64,000 nucleotides of DNA from Coprococcus phoceensis (GTDB lineage Bacteria; Bacillota; Clostridia; Lachnospirales; Lachnospiraceae), in contig NZ_FNWC01000007.1 of assembly GCF_900104635.1 (NCBI RefSeq), positions 2,579,421 to 2,643,420 on the forward strand. Reading direction: 5' to 3'. Shown here piece by piece: positions 53,153-62,921 of the stretch. Below the pieces are notes generated by a model, which was given only the letters and a program-made list of their open reading frames with translations, was not told the origin of the DNA and did not search any database. How positions within the stretch are numbered: position 1 is the first letter of the stretch; each line of letters opens with the position of its first letter. The translations under genes and the position numbers were made by a program.

Positions 53153-56100
53153 TTATCTTATTTTCCGTCTTCTTCTGAAAAACAGAATCATGATAATACT
53201 TATGGCAAATAGTAACCATACATGCCTGCTTGTTCTCAGACGAACCCCTGTTTCCGGTATTAATTGTGTGTTTTCGTTTGTGATTTTTAACTCAATCACA
53301 TCTCCTCGCGCAGCCTCAATCCGCTGTTTCATGACAGCTGTATTTCCATTCGATGTTGCCTGCACTGGATTTGAATACTTATCATTCTCTTCTTTTTTAG
53401 AAATCGAAACAGCGTATTTTGATGTATCAACAGTTTCTGTTACTATGATATCCGAAGATATATCTACATTTTTTAATGTAACTTTATCTCCATGTTTCAA
53501 AGAAGTTCTAATTGTCTTGCTACGCAGCTTTTGACCATCTTCCCAATAGAGAATTTCCATATCAAATGGCTTCTTGCGGTTTCCAAGTGGACCAGTGACT
53601 TCCTTTGTAATCTCAACCGTCACCCCGCCTTTTTGCGGATGATTGACGATATGTCTGTCCGAAACAGCTCTCCAGGTATTTGTCATCGATGATTTCTCAT
53701 ATAGGAATAAAATATCGGATTCTACATCGACCATATATAAATTAAAGTTATCCTGATACTGTGTTTTGGTTTTATCTGCTTTGTCCTTTTTGTTTGGAGT
53801 AACAGATTCTACCATCCAGTATCGTCCGTTCTCAAAGTCCTCCGGTAATTGAAGCATTCCATTTTCATCTGTTTCTAAGGAACGATACGTCGTACACGTT
53901 TTTCCATCCTTTTTCAGAACGATATCGTCCTTGCTCTGTGTATTGTCATAATCTACTGTATATCCTGTATCATCCGCATATTCTTTCGTAACATCATCAT
54001 ACGGTACTTTGTAGAACAGAAAACCTGCACCAGCAAGTCGGTTTCTTGGAAGATCATCCGTCTTTAAGAAACTTCGTTCAGCAAGATTGAAATGCAGATT
54101 CTGCACTTCCAGTTCCATCTTGGAAACATCCTTGAACTCATTCCCATCCTTTGGGAATAATTGTTGTCCATTTGAATCGAAATACTGAATCTCTGGATAA
54201 ATAACTTCATAATATAGGAAACCATCCCCGTATTCCGAAGAATAATGTGTCTTTCCTATCTCAATTTCTTCCACCTTATATTCCACCGGATTTCTGTCCT
54301 GGAATAGTGGAACATTGTCGACTGTGTGTTCCCATCCGTTCTCTTCATTCAGCAGGAATTCCTGTCCTGTAGAAATTCCATTCTGATACAATCTGATTTT
54401 CACCTGTTTTTCCATCAGTGCATCATTTGGATTTCCCCATGTCTTTTTGATATGCAGAGTGCCTGTTTTAGCAAAATTTCGGATATTAAGGCTGGTATCT
54501 CCTCGCTGAAGCAGAACGGATTTTCCGTTTATCTTACCATCAACTGGTGCTGTAACAGCCTCCTGATTTTCGTTAGCCTCCCTATCCACCAATTTTGCAT
54601 CAGTGATTTTGAATGCTCCATTGGCAATCTCAACTGTGATCTGTATATCTCCTGTGTCTACATATCCCGTCGGTAAGTTTGTCTCTCGCAACAAATACGT
54701 CTCAGTTGCCGTTCGATTCTGTTTGTTCTCATCTTGTAACGGAATATGAAGTTGTGCGATTCCGTATTTATCAGTTGTTACCGTTTCCTCCTCAACACCG
54801 TTCTTACTGACAGCAAAATTGATCTTCTCCATTCCCTGTCCGGTAGACTCATCAAATTTGTTCAGTGTGAGTATTCCCTCTTTCTGATAACGGTTCTCCA
54901 ATTCAATCGTAAGAGTCTCACCACCGCGTCCAATTCCACGTCCTGTGAATTGAATTCCACTTTCTGGATATGCTTCCCATGAATTTACATTATCTCCTTG
55001 TTCATGAGAATTGCGAACATTGTACCAACCCGAAAATTTTACATTCGAATCTTTTGGCTTATAGTTGTACTCTTTTAATGTGTATTTCCAGAATGAGTCC
55101 GCCTTAACGATCCACGTACAGCTTGTATGTGTTTCATCTGTCCATGTACCTACAACTTCTATTGGAGCATCCTCCGCTTGCGGAGCTTCTGCATCCGGTT
55201 TCTGGCTATCTTCTGAAGGAAGCACAAGTTTCATATGCTCATGAAATGCAGGTGGCTGAGGTTTTCCATCTAAAAGCTTTTCATCCATATCTACCTGGAT
55301 ATAATAATCTTTCTTGACTTCCTCTATTGCTTCCGGCATTCCGACAAAATCTTTCTTTACTGTCAGGTAACCATTTTTTGCTACAATACGGCCGTCAATA
55401 TGCCACCCATCGGACATTTCACTTTTGAAAGAATACCAATAAATGGTGAAGAATTCGGTATCTAATTTCGATGGCGGAATTTCCCTGTCTCCGATGCGAA
55501 TCATACGTCCACTTTCACGAATTGTCTGGAATACCTCTTCATCGGAAGGAATTCTATCTATCTTGTAGATATAGTCTCCATTTCCAATATATCCCTCATC
55601 TGGTTTAGTTCCCTGCAAAAGTTCTTGCACTCTCTTATTTCCATCCGCATACTGTTCCCACGTAGATGGATTCTTATTTCCAAGAACTGGAACATCATGC
55701 AATATACTTGCCTTCACATTACAGTTTGCCACGGCAACCGCACTTGTATAATCGTCTACATTCGTGGTTGGTAATGCTACCGAACCATCTTCCGGCATCG
55801 CTGACTTACAGATATAAAACTGTACCTGTTTTCGATTTTGGTTACTCACCTTACGCCACGCTGCATAGAGGGTGATTGGCTGTCTTGCATTATTATTTAT
55901 AAGATCAGAAATAGAATCCCCTGCACCGCATTCCTGCCACTTTCCGTCTTTGTTTCTGTAATCCCAATGATCGAATTCATACTGTTCCAACTCTTTGCTG
56001 TCATTATCTTCATGATCATAAACTAGCGGATATGGTGACTTGACGTTATGTTTTCCAGCTTCTATTTCATTCTCATAATCATCTGTATGTCTTGTCTTAT

Positions 56101-59100
56101 TTCCAACCTGAGGGGTCAACTTAGATTCTTTTGGAAGCTTCTTCATATAACGGGTCGTATTATAGATCACTCTGACCGTTCCGGGGTTCTGGGGTTTGTC
56201 TGCAATCACCTCATAAGATGAGGTAATATTAGGCAGTTCAAATTTTACCTTATCATCTCCGGACGGTTCCGGAAGAACCTCATTTTCGTCCCTGTCATTA
56301 GATGTACAACTCCAGACAATCTCCTTGCCATAATACTCACCTTCTAAACTTGCCCTCTTTGGTACTTCCACAGTATATGCTTCCCCATGGCCTACATACT
56401 GTCTCTTAATCGCCTCTCTTTTGGTCAGGTTCAGTGGATCCAACACTTCAATCAGATGAAAACTTCCCTCTACACTGAAATGTCTTCCTGCCAGCCCAAC
56501 CTGAGAAGAAAGTCCTGTCAAACGATCAAAATAATTTTCGATTCTGTCTGGATTCAGTGGGTTTGGCTGTGAGAAATAATAGACAGATACATCTTTCCCG
56601 TTTTTCAGGACAGGAATATACCATGTACCATCGTTGTCCTTATAAGGGTGCTGTACAAACACACGGCTGTCTGTCGCATAACCAAACAGAATCTTCTCTT
56701 TCTGATCTGCGCCGGGCTCCAGCTTGCTCGGAGTGAAACCAAACTCACTGTAAATTTTAGAAATCGTATCATCTGGTTTAGCTCGCAAATAATAACGACT
56801 GGCTCGGCCACTGTTTGCTTTGATTATGTAATGCTGCTCAGCATTGAGGTTCTTTATCAGCTTATAATGTCCATCGATAAATACATAAAAACTGATATTT
56901 GCTTCTTTTGTTGCTGCCGGTTTTTCTGTATTATCAGGAACAATCACATATGGACGTACTGCATCATCTGGCTGAATAGTAAAGCTCATGGTATGCTCTG
57001 ATTTATTTTTACTCCATGTAACTGCTGAAAGAGTACCATCTTCCTTTCTGCATTCCCAGTTTATATCCTGCGTTTGTTCTTCTACACGCGGCTTTGTACT
57101 AACTGTTCTTGTAAGTGTTGACTTTCTTGCAACAAAATCAATTGCCGGAAGATCACGCAAAGCTGTTTGGCTGTAAACCTGTCCATCGTCATCCTGTACT
57201 GTCACACTGTAAAAACCGTTATATCTATTATCGTCGTGTTCGAATAAGGTCTTTGCACTCATGGTATCAATTTTTTCTCCATTTGGCAGGTAATACACAT
57301 CCATCGGCTCTCCGGACTTTCCTATATAAATACATTCATGACCTTCTATCGTGTATTTCCCTGCATTATGGATTGTATCGTAATCTCTCTTGGAATAATA
57401 AAAACGCTCTTTTGCTTCATTTTGAATAGAACCATCGTAATGAAATTTTTCAAAATGCTTTTTTAACTCATCATTAGAAATATAATAATAAACTGTTCCC
57501 GGCTTTGTTGTAGTATCTTTTATAACAGGAATTTCTTCGTTTAGAACATTATATCTCTCATTATTTACAAAAGTATAGAATTTAATGTTCAAGGTTGCTG
57601 GTGCAAAAGTGTTGCATGCAACCGTATATGGTTGCTCTATCTTTCCAATAGAAAAGGTTAGTTTATCGCCCTGTTTCACCGGAGAAATTGTTTTATTTTC
57701 ATCCTCACTGGCACAAAGCCAGTCGCTTTCCTTCGTATCTCCAGGATCAACGGAAATTGTGACCGCAGAATCTTTCTTATAGTAACTCACAGTTCGATTT
57801 CCATCCGGATTGATCACTGTAACCGAATAGAAACTGTTCTTATTCTGCTTAATCTGGTCTGAATTATTATCCGGAATTTTTTCGCCATCAGATGCTCCTT
57901 TTGGCATATAATAAACGTCTGTTGGTACAGTTGCTTCCTGCTTGTCCAGGTTATAAGATACATATTGCTGTCCTTTATAAGTTACCACTGTCGCCTGTGC
58001 TAATGTCTTCTCACCACGGACTGTATATGGAAAATAATTTCCGGACTGTGTTTCCTCTGCATTCAAGCCGAACTCTCTATAAATCTCAGCAAGATCACTG
58101 ACAGATAAATAGCATCTGCCCTGACGGTTCCATTTATACACCTTTTTCAGAGAATCAGCCGGCAGCTTTCGAACCTCATTGTCTGCATATATATAAAACT
58201 GAATGTCAAAGGCTGTCTGATCCGCTCTCTGGATCACATAAGACTGTGTGATTTTTCCAATTGCGAATCTCGTCTGGTTCCCCGATTCCCGTATACCATC
58301 TATCACCTTATCGTCTGTTCCCATACAGGTCCATTCGATCTGGTCTGTCTGGTCTGGCAATTTGGGATTAAAGTCAGCCACAGCTTCTTCCACTACAGTT
58401 CCTGTTAATGCATAACGAATCCGATCCTGCCCTTCGCCCTTTACCTCTACGGAATAAAACGAATTGTCCTTTTTTACAGAATCTTTTAAATTTAATGCAA
58501 CGCCTTTTCCATTTGGAAGGTAGTAAACATCTACCGCTTCCCCTTGTTTATTCTGGCCATAATTGTAAGAAACATAGGTCTTTCCGGATTCTGTGTCTGT
58601 ATAAACTTCTCCGTATTCTATCCTGCTTTTTCCCCGGTATGCAGATACAAACTTTTTTATCGCATCCGGATTCTGACTCTCGCTGTTTTTCACAAATCCA
58701 AATTCTTCATATATCCGGAGCAGGTCCTCAATGGAAACACCATGATAGGTAGTTCTTCCGTCTTTCCATGTTGCAATGCCGGTAATGTCATTATGCTGAA
58801 GCTTTACCTTGTTTCCATCAATAATGACATAGAAATCAATATCAAATCCTTCGGAAATCTCCTGAAGTTTCGGTGATTCCTCTTGTGCAATCTGCTCCTC
58901 GAAGGCTTTTTCTTCTTCTGAAAGCTCTCCCTGGGATGGAGTAATTTCTTCCTCCGGAATCTCTTCTAATGGCGGGGTGATTTCCTCTCCAGGAGTCTCT
59001 TCTGATGGCGAAGTATTTTCTTCTTTCGACGTCTCTTCCGACAATGATGTACTTTCCTCCGGAATAAAATCTTCTGTGCGCATTTCACCCTCTTGAGTAC

Positions 59101-59227
59101 TATTTATATTTGGAATATTCTCTTCTTCCACTGAAACTGCCAAAACTGTCGTTCCTGCGCTATTCATGCACAAAACCAATAAAAGTGTCCAGGCTATCCA
59201 TCTTAGCCATCTCTTTTTCCTCTTCAC
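53153..59227 (-). CDS. Large cell-wall-anchored tip adhesin of pilus B
   Basis: The 2024-residue protein has a signal peptide (to about residue 31), then an acidic stretch with near-repeats such as EEIPEEEITP. At least four modules of about 190-210 residues follow, each with a strand like DIDFYVIIDG, a YxSVSDL-type segment, VYYLPNG and FYSVTV. An InlB-type B-repeat-like part (YAAWRKV), several Cna-B-type domains (GILTLNKFDESTGQG, YLLRETNLPTGY, TGTLHIKKTWGN) and the sorting signal LIPETGVRL end it. The GTG at 59227 with AGGAGG 7 bases upstream is the start. It is the first structural gene of pilus operon B, 33 bases after the HD-GYP gene. In FCT-type pili this position encodes the tip adhesin. 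Confidence 0.9.
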   Translation of the reverse strand: MKRKKRWLRWIAWTLLLVLCMNSAGTTVLAVSVEEENIPNINSTQEGEMRTEDFIPEESTSLSEETSKEENTSPSEETPGEEITPPLEEIPEEEITPSQGELSEEEKAFEEQIAQEESPKLQEISEGFDIDFYVIIDGNKVKLQHNDITGIATWKDGRTTYHGVSIEDLLRIYEEFGFVKNSESQNPDAIKKFVSAYRGKSRIEYGEVYTDTESGKTYVSYNYGQNKQGEAVDVYYLPNGKGVALNLKDSVKKDNSFYSVEVKGEGQDRIRYALTGTVVEEAVADFNPKLPDQTDQIEWTCMGTDDKVIDGIRESGNQTRFAIGKITQSYVIQRADQTAFDIQFYIYADNEVRKLPADSLKKVYKWNRQGRCYLSVSDLAEIYREFGLNAEETQSGNYFPYTVRGEKTLAQATVVTYKGQQYVSYNLDKQEATVPTDVYYMPKGASDGEKIPDNNSDQIKQNKNSFYSVTVINPDGNRTVSYYKKDSAVTISVDPGDTKESDWLCASEDENKTISPVKQGDKLTFSIGKIEQPYTVACNTFAPATLNIKFYTFVNNERYNVLNEEIPVIKDTTTKPGTVYYYISNDELKKHFEKFHYDGSIQNEAKERFYYSKRDYDTIHNAGKYTIEGHECIYIGKSGEPMDVYYLPNGEKIDTMSAKTLFEHDDNRYNGFYSVTVQDDDGQVYSQTALRDLPAIDFVARKSTLTRTVSTKPRVEEQTQDINWECRKEDGTLSAVTWSKNKSEHTMSFTIQPDDAVRPYVIVPDNTEKPAATKEANISFYVFIDGHYKLIKNLNAEQHYIIKANSGRASRYYLRAKPDDTISKIYSEFGFTPSKLEPGADQKEKILFGYATDSRVFVQHPYKDNDGTWYIPVLKNGKDVSVYYFSQPNPLNPDRIENYFDRLTGLSSQVGLAGRHFSVEGSFHLIEVLDPLNLTKREAIKRQYVGHGEAYTVEVPKRASLEGEYYGKEIVWSCTSNDRDENEVLPEPSGDDKVKFELPNITSSYEVIADKPQNPGTVRVIYNTTRYMKKLPKESKLTPQVGNKTRHTDDYENEIEAGKHNVKSPYPLVYDHEDNDSKELEQYEFDHWDYRNKDGKWQECGAGDSISDLINNNARQPITLYAAWRKVSNQNRKQVQFYICKSAMPEDGSVALPTTNVDDYTSAVAVANCNVKASILHDVPVLGNKNPSTWEQYADGNKRVQELLQGTKPDEGYIGNGDYIYKIDRIPSDEEVFQTIRESGRMIRIGDREIPPSKLDTEFFTIYWYSFKSEMSDGWHIDGRIVAKNGYLTVKKDFVGMPEAIEEVKKDYYIQVDMDEKLLDGKPQPPAFHEHMKLVLPSEDSQKPDAEAPQAEDAPIEVVGTWTDETHTSCTWIVKADSFWKYTLKEYNYKPKDSNVKFSGWYNVRNSHEQGDNVNSWEAYPESGIQFTGRGIGRGGETLTIELENRYQKEGILTLNKFDESTGQGMEKINFAVSKNGVEEETVTTDKYGIAQLHIPLQDENKQNRTATETYLLRETNLPTGYVDTGDIQITVEIANGAFKITDAKLVDREANENQEAVTAPVDGKINGKSVLLQRGDTSLNIRNFAKTGTLHIKKTWGNPNDALMEKQVKIRLYQNGISTGQEFLLNEENGWEHTVDNVPLFQDRNPVEYKVEEIEIGKTHYSSEYGDGFLYYEVIYPEIQYFDSNGQQLFPKDGNEFKDVSKMELEVQNLHFNLAERSFLKTDDLPRNRLAGAGFLFYKVPYDDVTKEYADDTGYTVDYDNTQSKDDIVLKKDGKTCTTYRSLETDENGMLQLPEDFENGRYWMVESVTPNKKDKADKTKTQYQDNFNLYMVDVESDILFLYEKSSMTNTWRAVSDRHIVNHPQKGGVTVEITKEVTGPLGNRKKPFDMEILYWEDGQKLRSKTIRTSLKHGDKVTLKNVDISSDIIVTETVDTSKYAVSISKKEENDKYSNPVQATSNGNTAVMKQRIEAARGDVIELKITNENTQLIPETGVRLRTSRHVWLLFAISIIMILFFRRRRKIR

Positions 59228-59260
59228 ACAAATTCCTCCTAAAAACATATTTTCATTTTC

Positions 59261-60328
59261 TTAGCTATCTGCCTTTTTTATCCATTCCTTCTGCATTGCC
59301 GCTTCCATAAAACAATGAAGCAGTGGTTGGGAGAACGAGCCACATTCCCCGTTCAGGATCATTTGCAATGCTTCTCCATGAGTCAGTTTACTTTTATAAG
59401 GGCGAGGACTGATTAAGGCATCATATGCATCAGCCAGTCCCACAACCTGTGCACAAAGAGGAATTTCTTCTCCATGCAAACCATCCGGATACCCTGCTCC
59501 GTCATATCGTTCATGATGATGTCTGCAGATTTCATAACTAAGCGCATTTAATTTGTCTATAGTAAGACCTTTTGGAAACTTCTTTGTCATTTCAGCTCCA
59601 ACCAGTGGATGCTGTCTCACGGTTTCCATCTCTTCTTCTGTCAGCCTGCCATTTTTGTTCAGGATTTCAACAGGCACCCTGATTTTTCCAATATCATGAA
59701 TTGGCGCCAAATGTGATACAGCTTCTACTTCTTCGTCTGTAATTCCATATTCCGGATAATTTTTCTGCAGCTGGAGATACATCTGCTTTGTAAAGAAAAT
59801 AATATTGTCCTGGTTTTCCGCTTCTGATAAATTATTATGATCCAGAACTGTAGACAATAATGACACCATATTCCAATATTGCTTGGTCTTATCGCGCTCG
59901 TTCTTCTGGAGTTCTCGTTTCATTTCCATTACGGATCTGTAGGTTCTTTTTACATTATGTAATGTAATCATTGCTATATTATCTTTTATATCCACATATT
60001 TCTTAGCCCTCATCTTTATATAAGATTTTTCACTCTCTATTCTGCGGTATATGATATCCTGCTCTGCATAGCCATGAACCAGATTTTCTGTTAACTTATC
60101 GCTTAACAGGAAATCTCGTAGCTTTGATTTATCAGCATCATGAATAAATCTCTCTATATATATCTGAATAAACGTATCATAATCTTCTGTCTTTCTTGCT
60201 ATTTCAAATACCTCTTGATTATGTGAGTAAATGCATTCATACCTATTTGTTTTTAGATTTAATTTTAATGCTACATAAAACCTGCCAAAATCCTTATCTG
60301 TGCAAACCATTGGTTTTTCCTGCTCCAT
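59261..60328 (-). CDS. HD-GYP domain protein, pilus B
   Basis: About 355 residues. The first 130 match the middle domain of the Rrf2-HD-GYP protein (FGRFYVALKLNLKTNRYECIYSH). The C-terminal 200 form an HD-GYP phosphodiesterase with HDIGK, HHHERYDGAGYPDG and DAYDAL, so c-di-GMP hydrolysis is likely. There is no Rrf2 domain. The start at 60328 (MEQEKPM) has GAGGTGGAG upstream. It stands in the same relation to pilus B as its paralogue does to pilus A, immediately before the tip protein gene. Confidence 0.92.
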   Translation of the reverse strand: MEQEKPMVCTDKDFGRFYVALKLNLKTNRYECIYSHNQEVFEIARKTEDYDTFIQIYIERFIHDADKSKLRDFLLSDKLTENLVHGYAEQDIIYRRIESEKSYIKMRAKKYVDIKDNIAMITLHNVKRTYRSVMEMKRELQKNERDKTKQYWNMVSLLSTVLDHNNLSEAENQDNIIFFTKQMYLQLQKNYPEYGITDEEVEAVSHLAPIHDIGKIRVPVEILNKNGRLTEEEMETVRQHPLVGAEMTKKFPKGLTIDKLNALSYEICRHHHERYDGAGYPDGLHGEEIPLCAQVVGLADAYDALISPRPYKSKLTHGEALQMILNGECGSFSQPLLHCFMEAAMQKEWIKKADS

Positions 60329-60365
60329 AACTCCACCTCTTACATAACTCAACCCTTAAAGATAC

Positions 60366-60388
60366 TAGTTTATGTCAAAAAAATATTC
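60366..60388 (-). promoter_or_regulatory. Leader motif shared by both pilus operons (copy B)
   Basis: Identical to copy A at 43897-43919 in 22 of 23 positions, 38 bases before the HD-GYP start. The reading on the minus strand is GAATATTTTTTTGA then CATAAACTA. A shared operator or alternative promoter element is inferred. Confidence 0.6.
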
Positions 60389-60505
60389 CTTAATACTATT
60401 TTCATATATAATAGTATATCGTTCTTTCTATTTTTTATAATGCACAAAATTTGCAAATATGATGTATATATTTTGCAAGAAATGTTCCATTATATGAATT
60501 TTTCC

Positions 60506-60543
60506 AAAAAAAGAAAAACGAACCACACTAACCATGTGATTCG
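60506..60543 (-). terminator. Terminator of PucR regulator B
   Basis: On the minus strand CGAATCACA and TGTGGTTCG pair (one G-U) around a short loop and are followed by a T-rich run. Sequence closely follows the copy after PucR A. Confidence 0.88.
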
Positions 60544-60550
60544 TTATCTT

Positions 60551-62203
60551 TTATAACAATTCCAGTATTTTTAATATAATAATTCCATTTCGGACAACTA
60601 GCATCTCAGCTATGTTATCGAAGTCCATCCCCGTTAGTTTTACTATTTTTTGCAAACGATACGAAACTGTCCGGGCATGCACGCCCATTAGTTCAGAAGC
60701 TTTTCGAATACTCTGTTTATTATTCAGATAGCATTCCAGCGTATCAATCAGTTCCCCATTTTTCTGAATATCATACTGATGAATTTCATGCACTGTATCT
60801 GGTATATATGTTCTTAATTGCTTTTCATCCTTAATATTTGCAAAAATATGAAAAAACCCCAATTTTGAACAATCCACCACTGATTTATTTGCATCTCCTA
60901 CTATTTTTCTAATGACATCAATGTATTCTATTGCAATTTTAGAGTCTGCGAAAGATTCTTTCAGATTGTGGTAACCCTTAACTTTATTTCCTACCCCAAT
61001 CAGAAATTCGTATTCCGATTTTCCTTCTTTCAATTGGTCTTGTATCATTCTCTGGAACTCTTCCAGTTTTTTTCTTAAATCCAGTTTTCCTTCTTTCCTG
61101 TTTTCTTTATGAATACATATAACTTGGTTCATGTTACAATAAGCATACTCTTTCGGCACTATATCTAAAATTGCTTTTTCTATATCCTCCATCTTTTTTC
61201 TTTGAGAAGCAGTAAAATTATCTTTATAATTTTCAGGTTTCAAATAACAGGTGATAACCCTATAATCTTCAGTTACACCAAATTTAAGCAAATTTGCAAC
61301 ATCTTCTTCTTCCGCTTCAGACAAGGATCCATTTAACAATCTGTACTCCAAATCTCTATGATATTTTTTCTCCATATTTTTATCAGTTACAATTTGAGTC
61401 AGAACATATAATAAAAGCGGCATTAAACTATCTAATGTTATAAAATCCAGTTCTCTTAATGGTCCACTCACTTCCGAAACCACCAAATAAAACGTGCACT
61501 GGTTTAAAATGTTGATTTTTCTAATATACTCAACATTTTTTCTCTTTTGCCGCATATATTCATATCTCGAAATAATGTTGGGAACATACTTTTCATAACC
61601 ATCTGCGATTATTAAATCACTTTCTTCTGATGTACCTGAATACATGTAGTGGAAATCTTCATCATACAAAGCTATTGGATTCCCAAGTATCCTCCCTGCT
61701 CTGTCAAACAGATTCTCTAATGATCTGTACTCACTAGTTCCTTCTGGAAAAAGGCGATTAAATTCATCACGTGTCATTTTAGAGTAGACTGCTTTTGCAA
61801 TTTCTATATTAAATACCTGCAGCAGCAAATATTTAATAATCGACCAATAGTTAAAATCCTGTGGAATCTCTAAAACCGGAATACTATGTTCATTGCAAAA
61901 AAACAATAAAGTTTCAAACAGCTTATTTTGATGTGCTGTGTTCTGGATTTTTTTCACAATAAACCCGCTTACCTGTTTTTTATTTAATTCTTCCAAATGA
62001 CTTAGCATCATACGTTCATCCAGCTTTTCATAAACCATCAGAGATGTCAGAAGGAGTTCACCCCCCCCCAGAAATTTTTCCATATCTGGCGCTGCTATAA
62101 TCTGAGTCCCTTTTATTTCTCTAGTGATTTCTGAATTGTCACTAATTAATTTCATTTCCGGAAAGTTGTTCGAGTCGATAAAGTCTTTTATTGTGTATCC
62201 CAT
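60551..62203 (-). CDS. PucR-family transcriptional regulator B, with poly-G tract
   Basis: A 550-residue paralogue of the regulator at 44184-45848. It has the PucR domain (YTIKDFIDSNNFPEMKLIS, FLGGGELLLTS), a GGDEF-like centre and the C-terminal helix-turn-helix (GELIDTLECYLNNKQSIRKASELMGVHARTVSYRLQKI). The start MGYTIKD matches that of A. The Gly-Gly-Gly codons of the FLGGGE motif contain a run of nine G, in frame here. It lies on the same strand upstream of the HD-GYP gene and pilus operon B, with its own terminator. I infer it is a switchable regulator of pilus B. Confidence 0.92.
   Translation of the reverse strand: MGYTIKDFIDSNNFPEMKLISDNSEITREIKGTQIIAAPDMEKFLGGGELLLTSLMVYEKLDERMMLSHLEELNKKQVSGFIVKKIQNTAHQNKLFETLLFFCNEHSIPVLEIPQDFNYWSIIKYLLLQVFNIEIAKAVYSKMTRDEFNRLFPEGTSEYRSLENLFDRAGRILGNPIALYDEDFHYMYSGTSEESDLIIADGYEKYVPNIISRYEYMRQKRKNVEYIRKINILNQCTFYLVVSEVSGPLRELDFITLDSLMPLLLYVLTQIVTDKNMEKKYHRDLEYRLLNGSLSEAEEEDVANLLKFGVTEDYRVITCYLKPENYKDNFTASQRKKMEDIEKAILDIVPKEYAYCNMNQVICIHKENRKEGKLDLRKKLEEFQRMIQDQLKEGKSEYEFLIGVGNKVKGYHNLKESFADSKIAIEYIDVIRKIVGDANKSVVDCSKLGFFHIFANIKDEKQLRTYIPDTVHEIHQYDIQKNGELIDTLECYLNNKQSIRKASELMGVHARTVSYRLQKIVKLTGMDFDNIAEMLVVRNGIIILKILELL
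62062..62070 (-). repeat. Poly-G(9) tract in PucR regulator B
   Basis: Nine consecutive G on the coding strand encode the three Gly of FLGGGE, the same place as the G8 tract of regulator A. The gene is in frame with nine. Confidence 0.88.
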
Positions 62204-62268
62204 TTGTGTTTGTACCTCCGTATGTTTCTAAAATAATTTGGCTATTCTATATTCATTTTCATATTCTT

Positions 62269-62921
62269 ATAAATGATTATTTATGTGCACAGCTACAAAT
62301 TTTATTTTCATATTTATTTAATATATCTGTCATGCCTGAGTCATGGACTCAAGGCGTTTTAGCAGATATTGCAAACATTACAATGGGACAGTCTCCATCT
62401 GGAGAGAGTTTCAACACCCAAGGCAATGGTTATCCGTTCTATCAAGGTTCAACGGATTTTGGCACTATTTTTCCAGCAAAACGAATGTATACAGATAAGC
62501 CCTCTCGATATGCGGCAGTCTTTGATACCTTGCTGAGCGTTAGAGCACCTGTTGGCAGCTTAAATATTGCTTATGAAAATTGTTGTATCGGCCGCGGTCT
62601 TGCTTCCATTCATGGTAAGTATGATAATAATATTTTTGTTCGTTATTTGCTAAAAAACAATAAATGGTATTTTGATAATATTAACAATAATGGCACAACA
62701 TTTGGTTCCATAACCAAAGATTATTTATTTGAGATGCCAGTAGTAATACCGGATGGCAAATCAATAGCAATGTTTGAGCAGAAATCGAGCCTCATAGAAC
62801 GTCAAATTTATGAAAATGAACAGCAAACACGAAAGTTGCAAAATTTACGTGATTGGCTTCTACCAATGTTAATGAATGGTCAAGCTACCATCGAAGATTG
62901 ATATGATAAATAATCATTTAT
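62269..62921. repeat. Invertible hsdS segment bounded by 16-bp inverted repeats
   Basis: ATAAATGATTATTTAT at 62269-62284 occurs in exact reverse complement at 62906-62921. Both copies encode the residues INDYL in the hsdS half-gene they belong to, in the same codon phase. Inverting 62285-62905 joins the two half-genes in frame on the minus strand. Confidence 0.9.
62332..62901 (+). CDS. hsdS: HsdS second-half cassette (silent, inverted orientation)
   Basis: This encodes the second target-recognition domain and conserved helices of a type I restriction specificity subunit: ESWTQGVLADIANITMGQSPSG at the domain start, VFDTLLSVRAPVGSLN, and EQKSSLIERQIYENEQQTRKLQNLRDWLLPMLMNGQ at the end, the classic C-terminal helix. 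The open frame reaches further upstream, through INDYL at 62269, where it is joined by inversion to the minus-strand half. No ribosome site precedes the first ATG (62332), so it is probably untranslated in this orientation. It overlaps the other half-gene tail to tail by 22 bases. Confidence 0.85.
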   Translation: MPESWTQGVLADIANITMGQSPSGESFNTQGNGYPFYQGSTDFGTIFPAKRMYTDKPSRYAAVFDTLLSVRAPVGSLNIAYENCCIGRGLASIHGKYDNNIFVRYLLKNNKWYFDNINNNGTTFGSITKDYLFEMPVVIPDGKSIAMFEQKSSLIERQIYENEQQTRKLQNLRDWLLPMLMNGQATIED

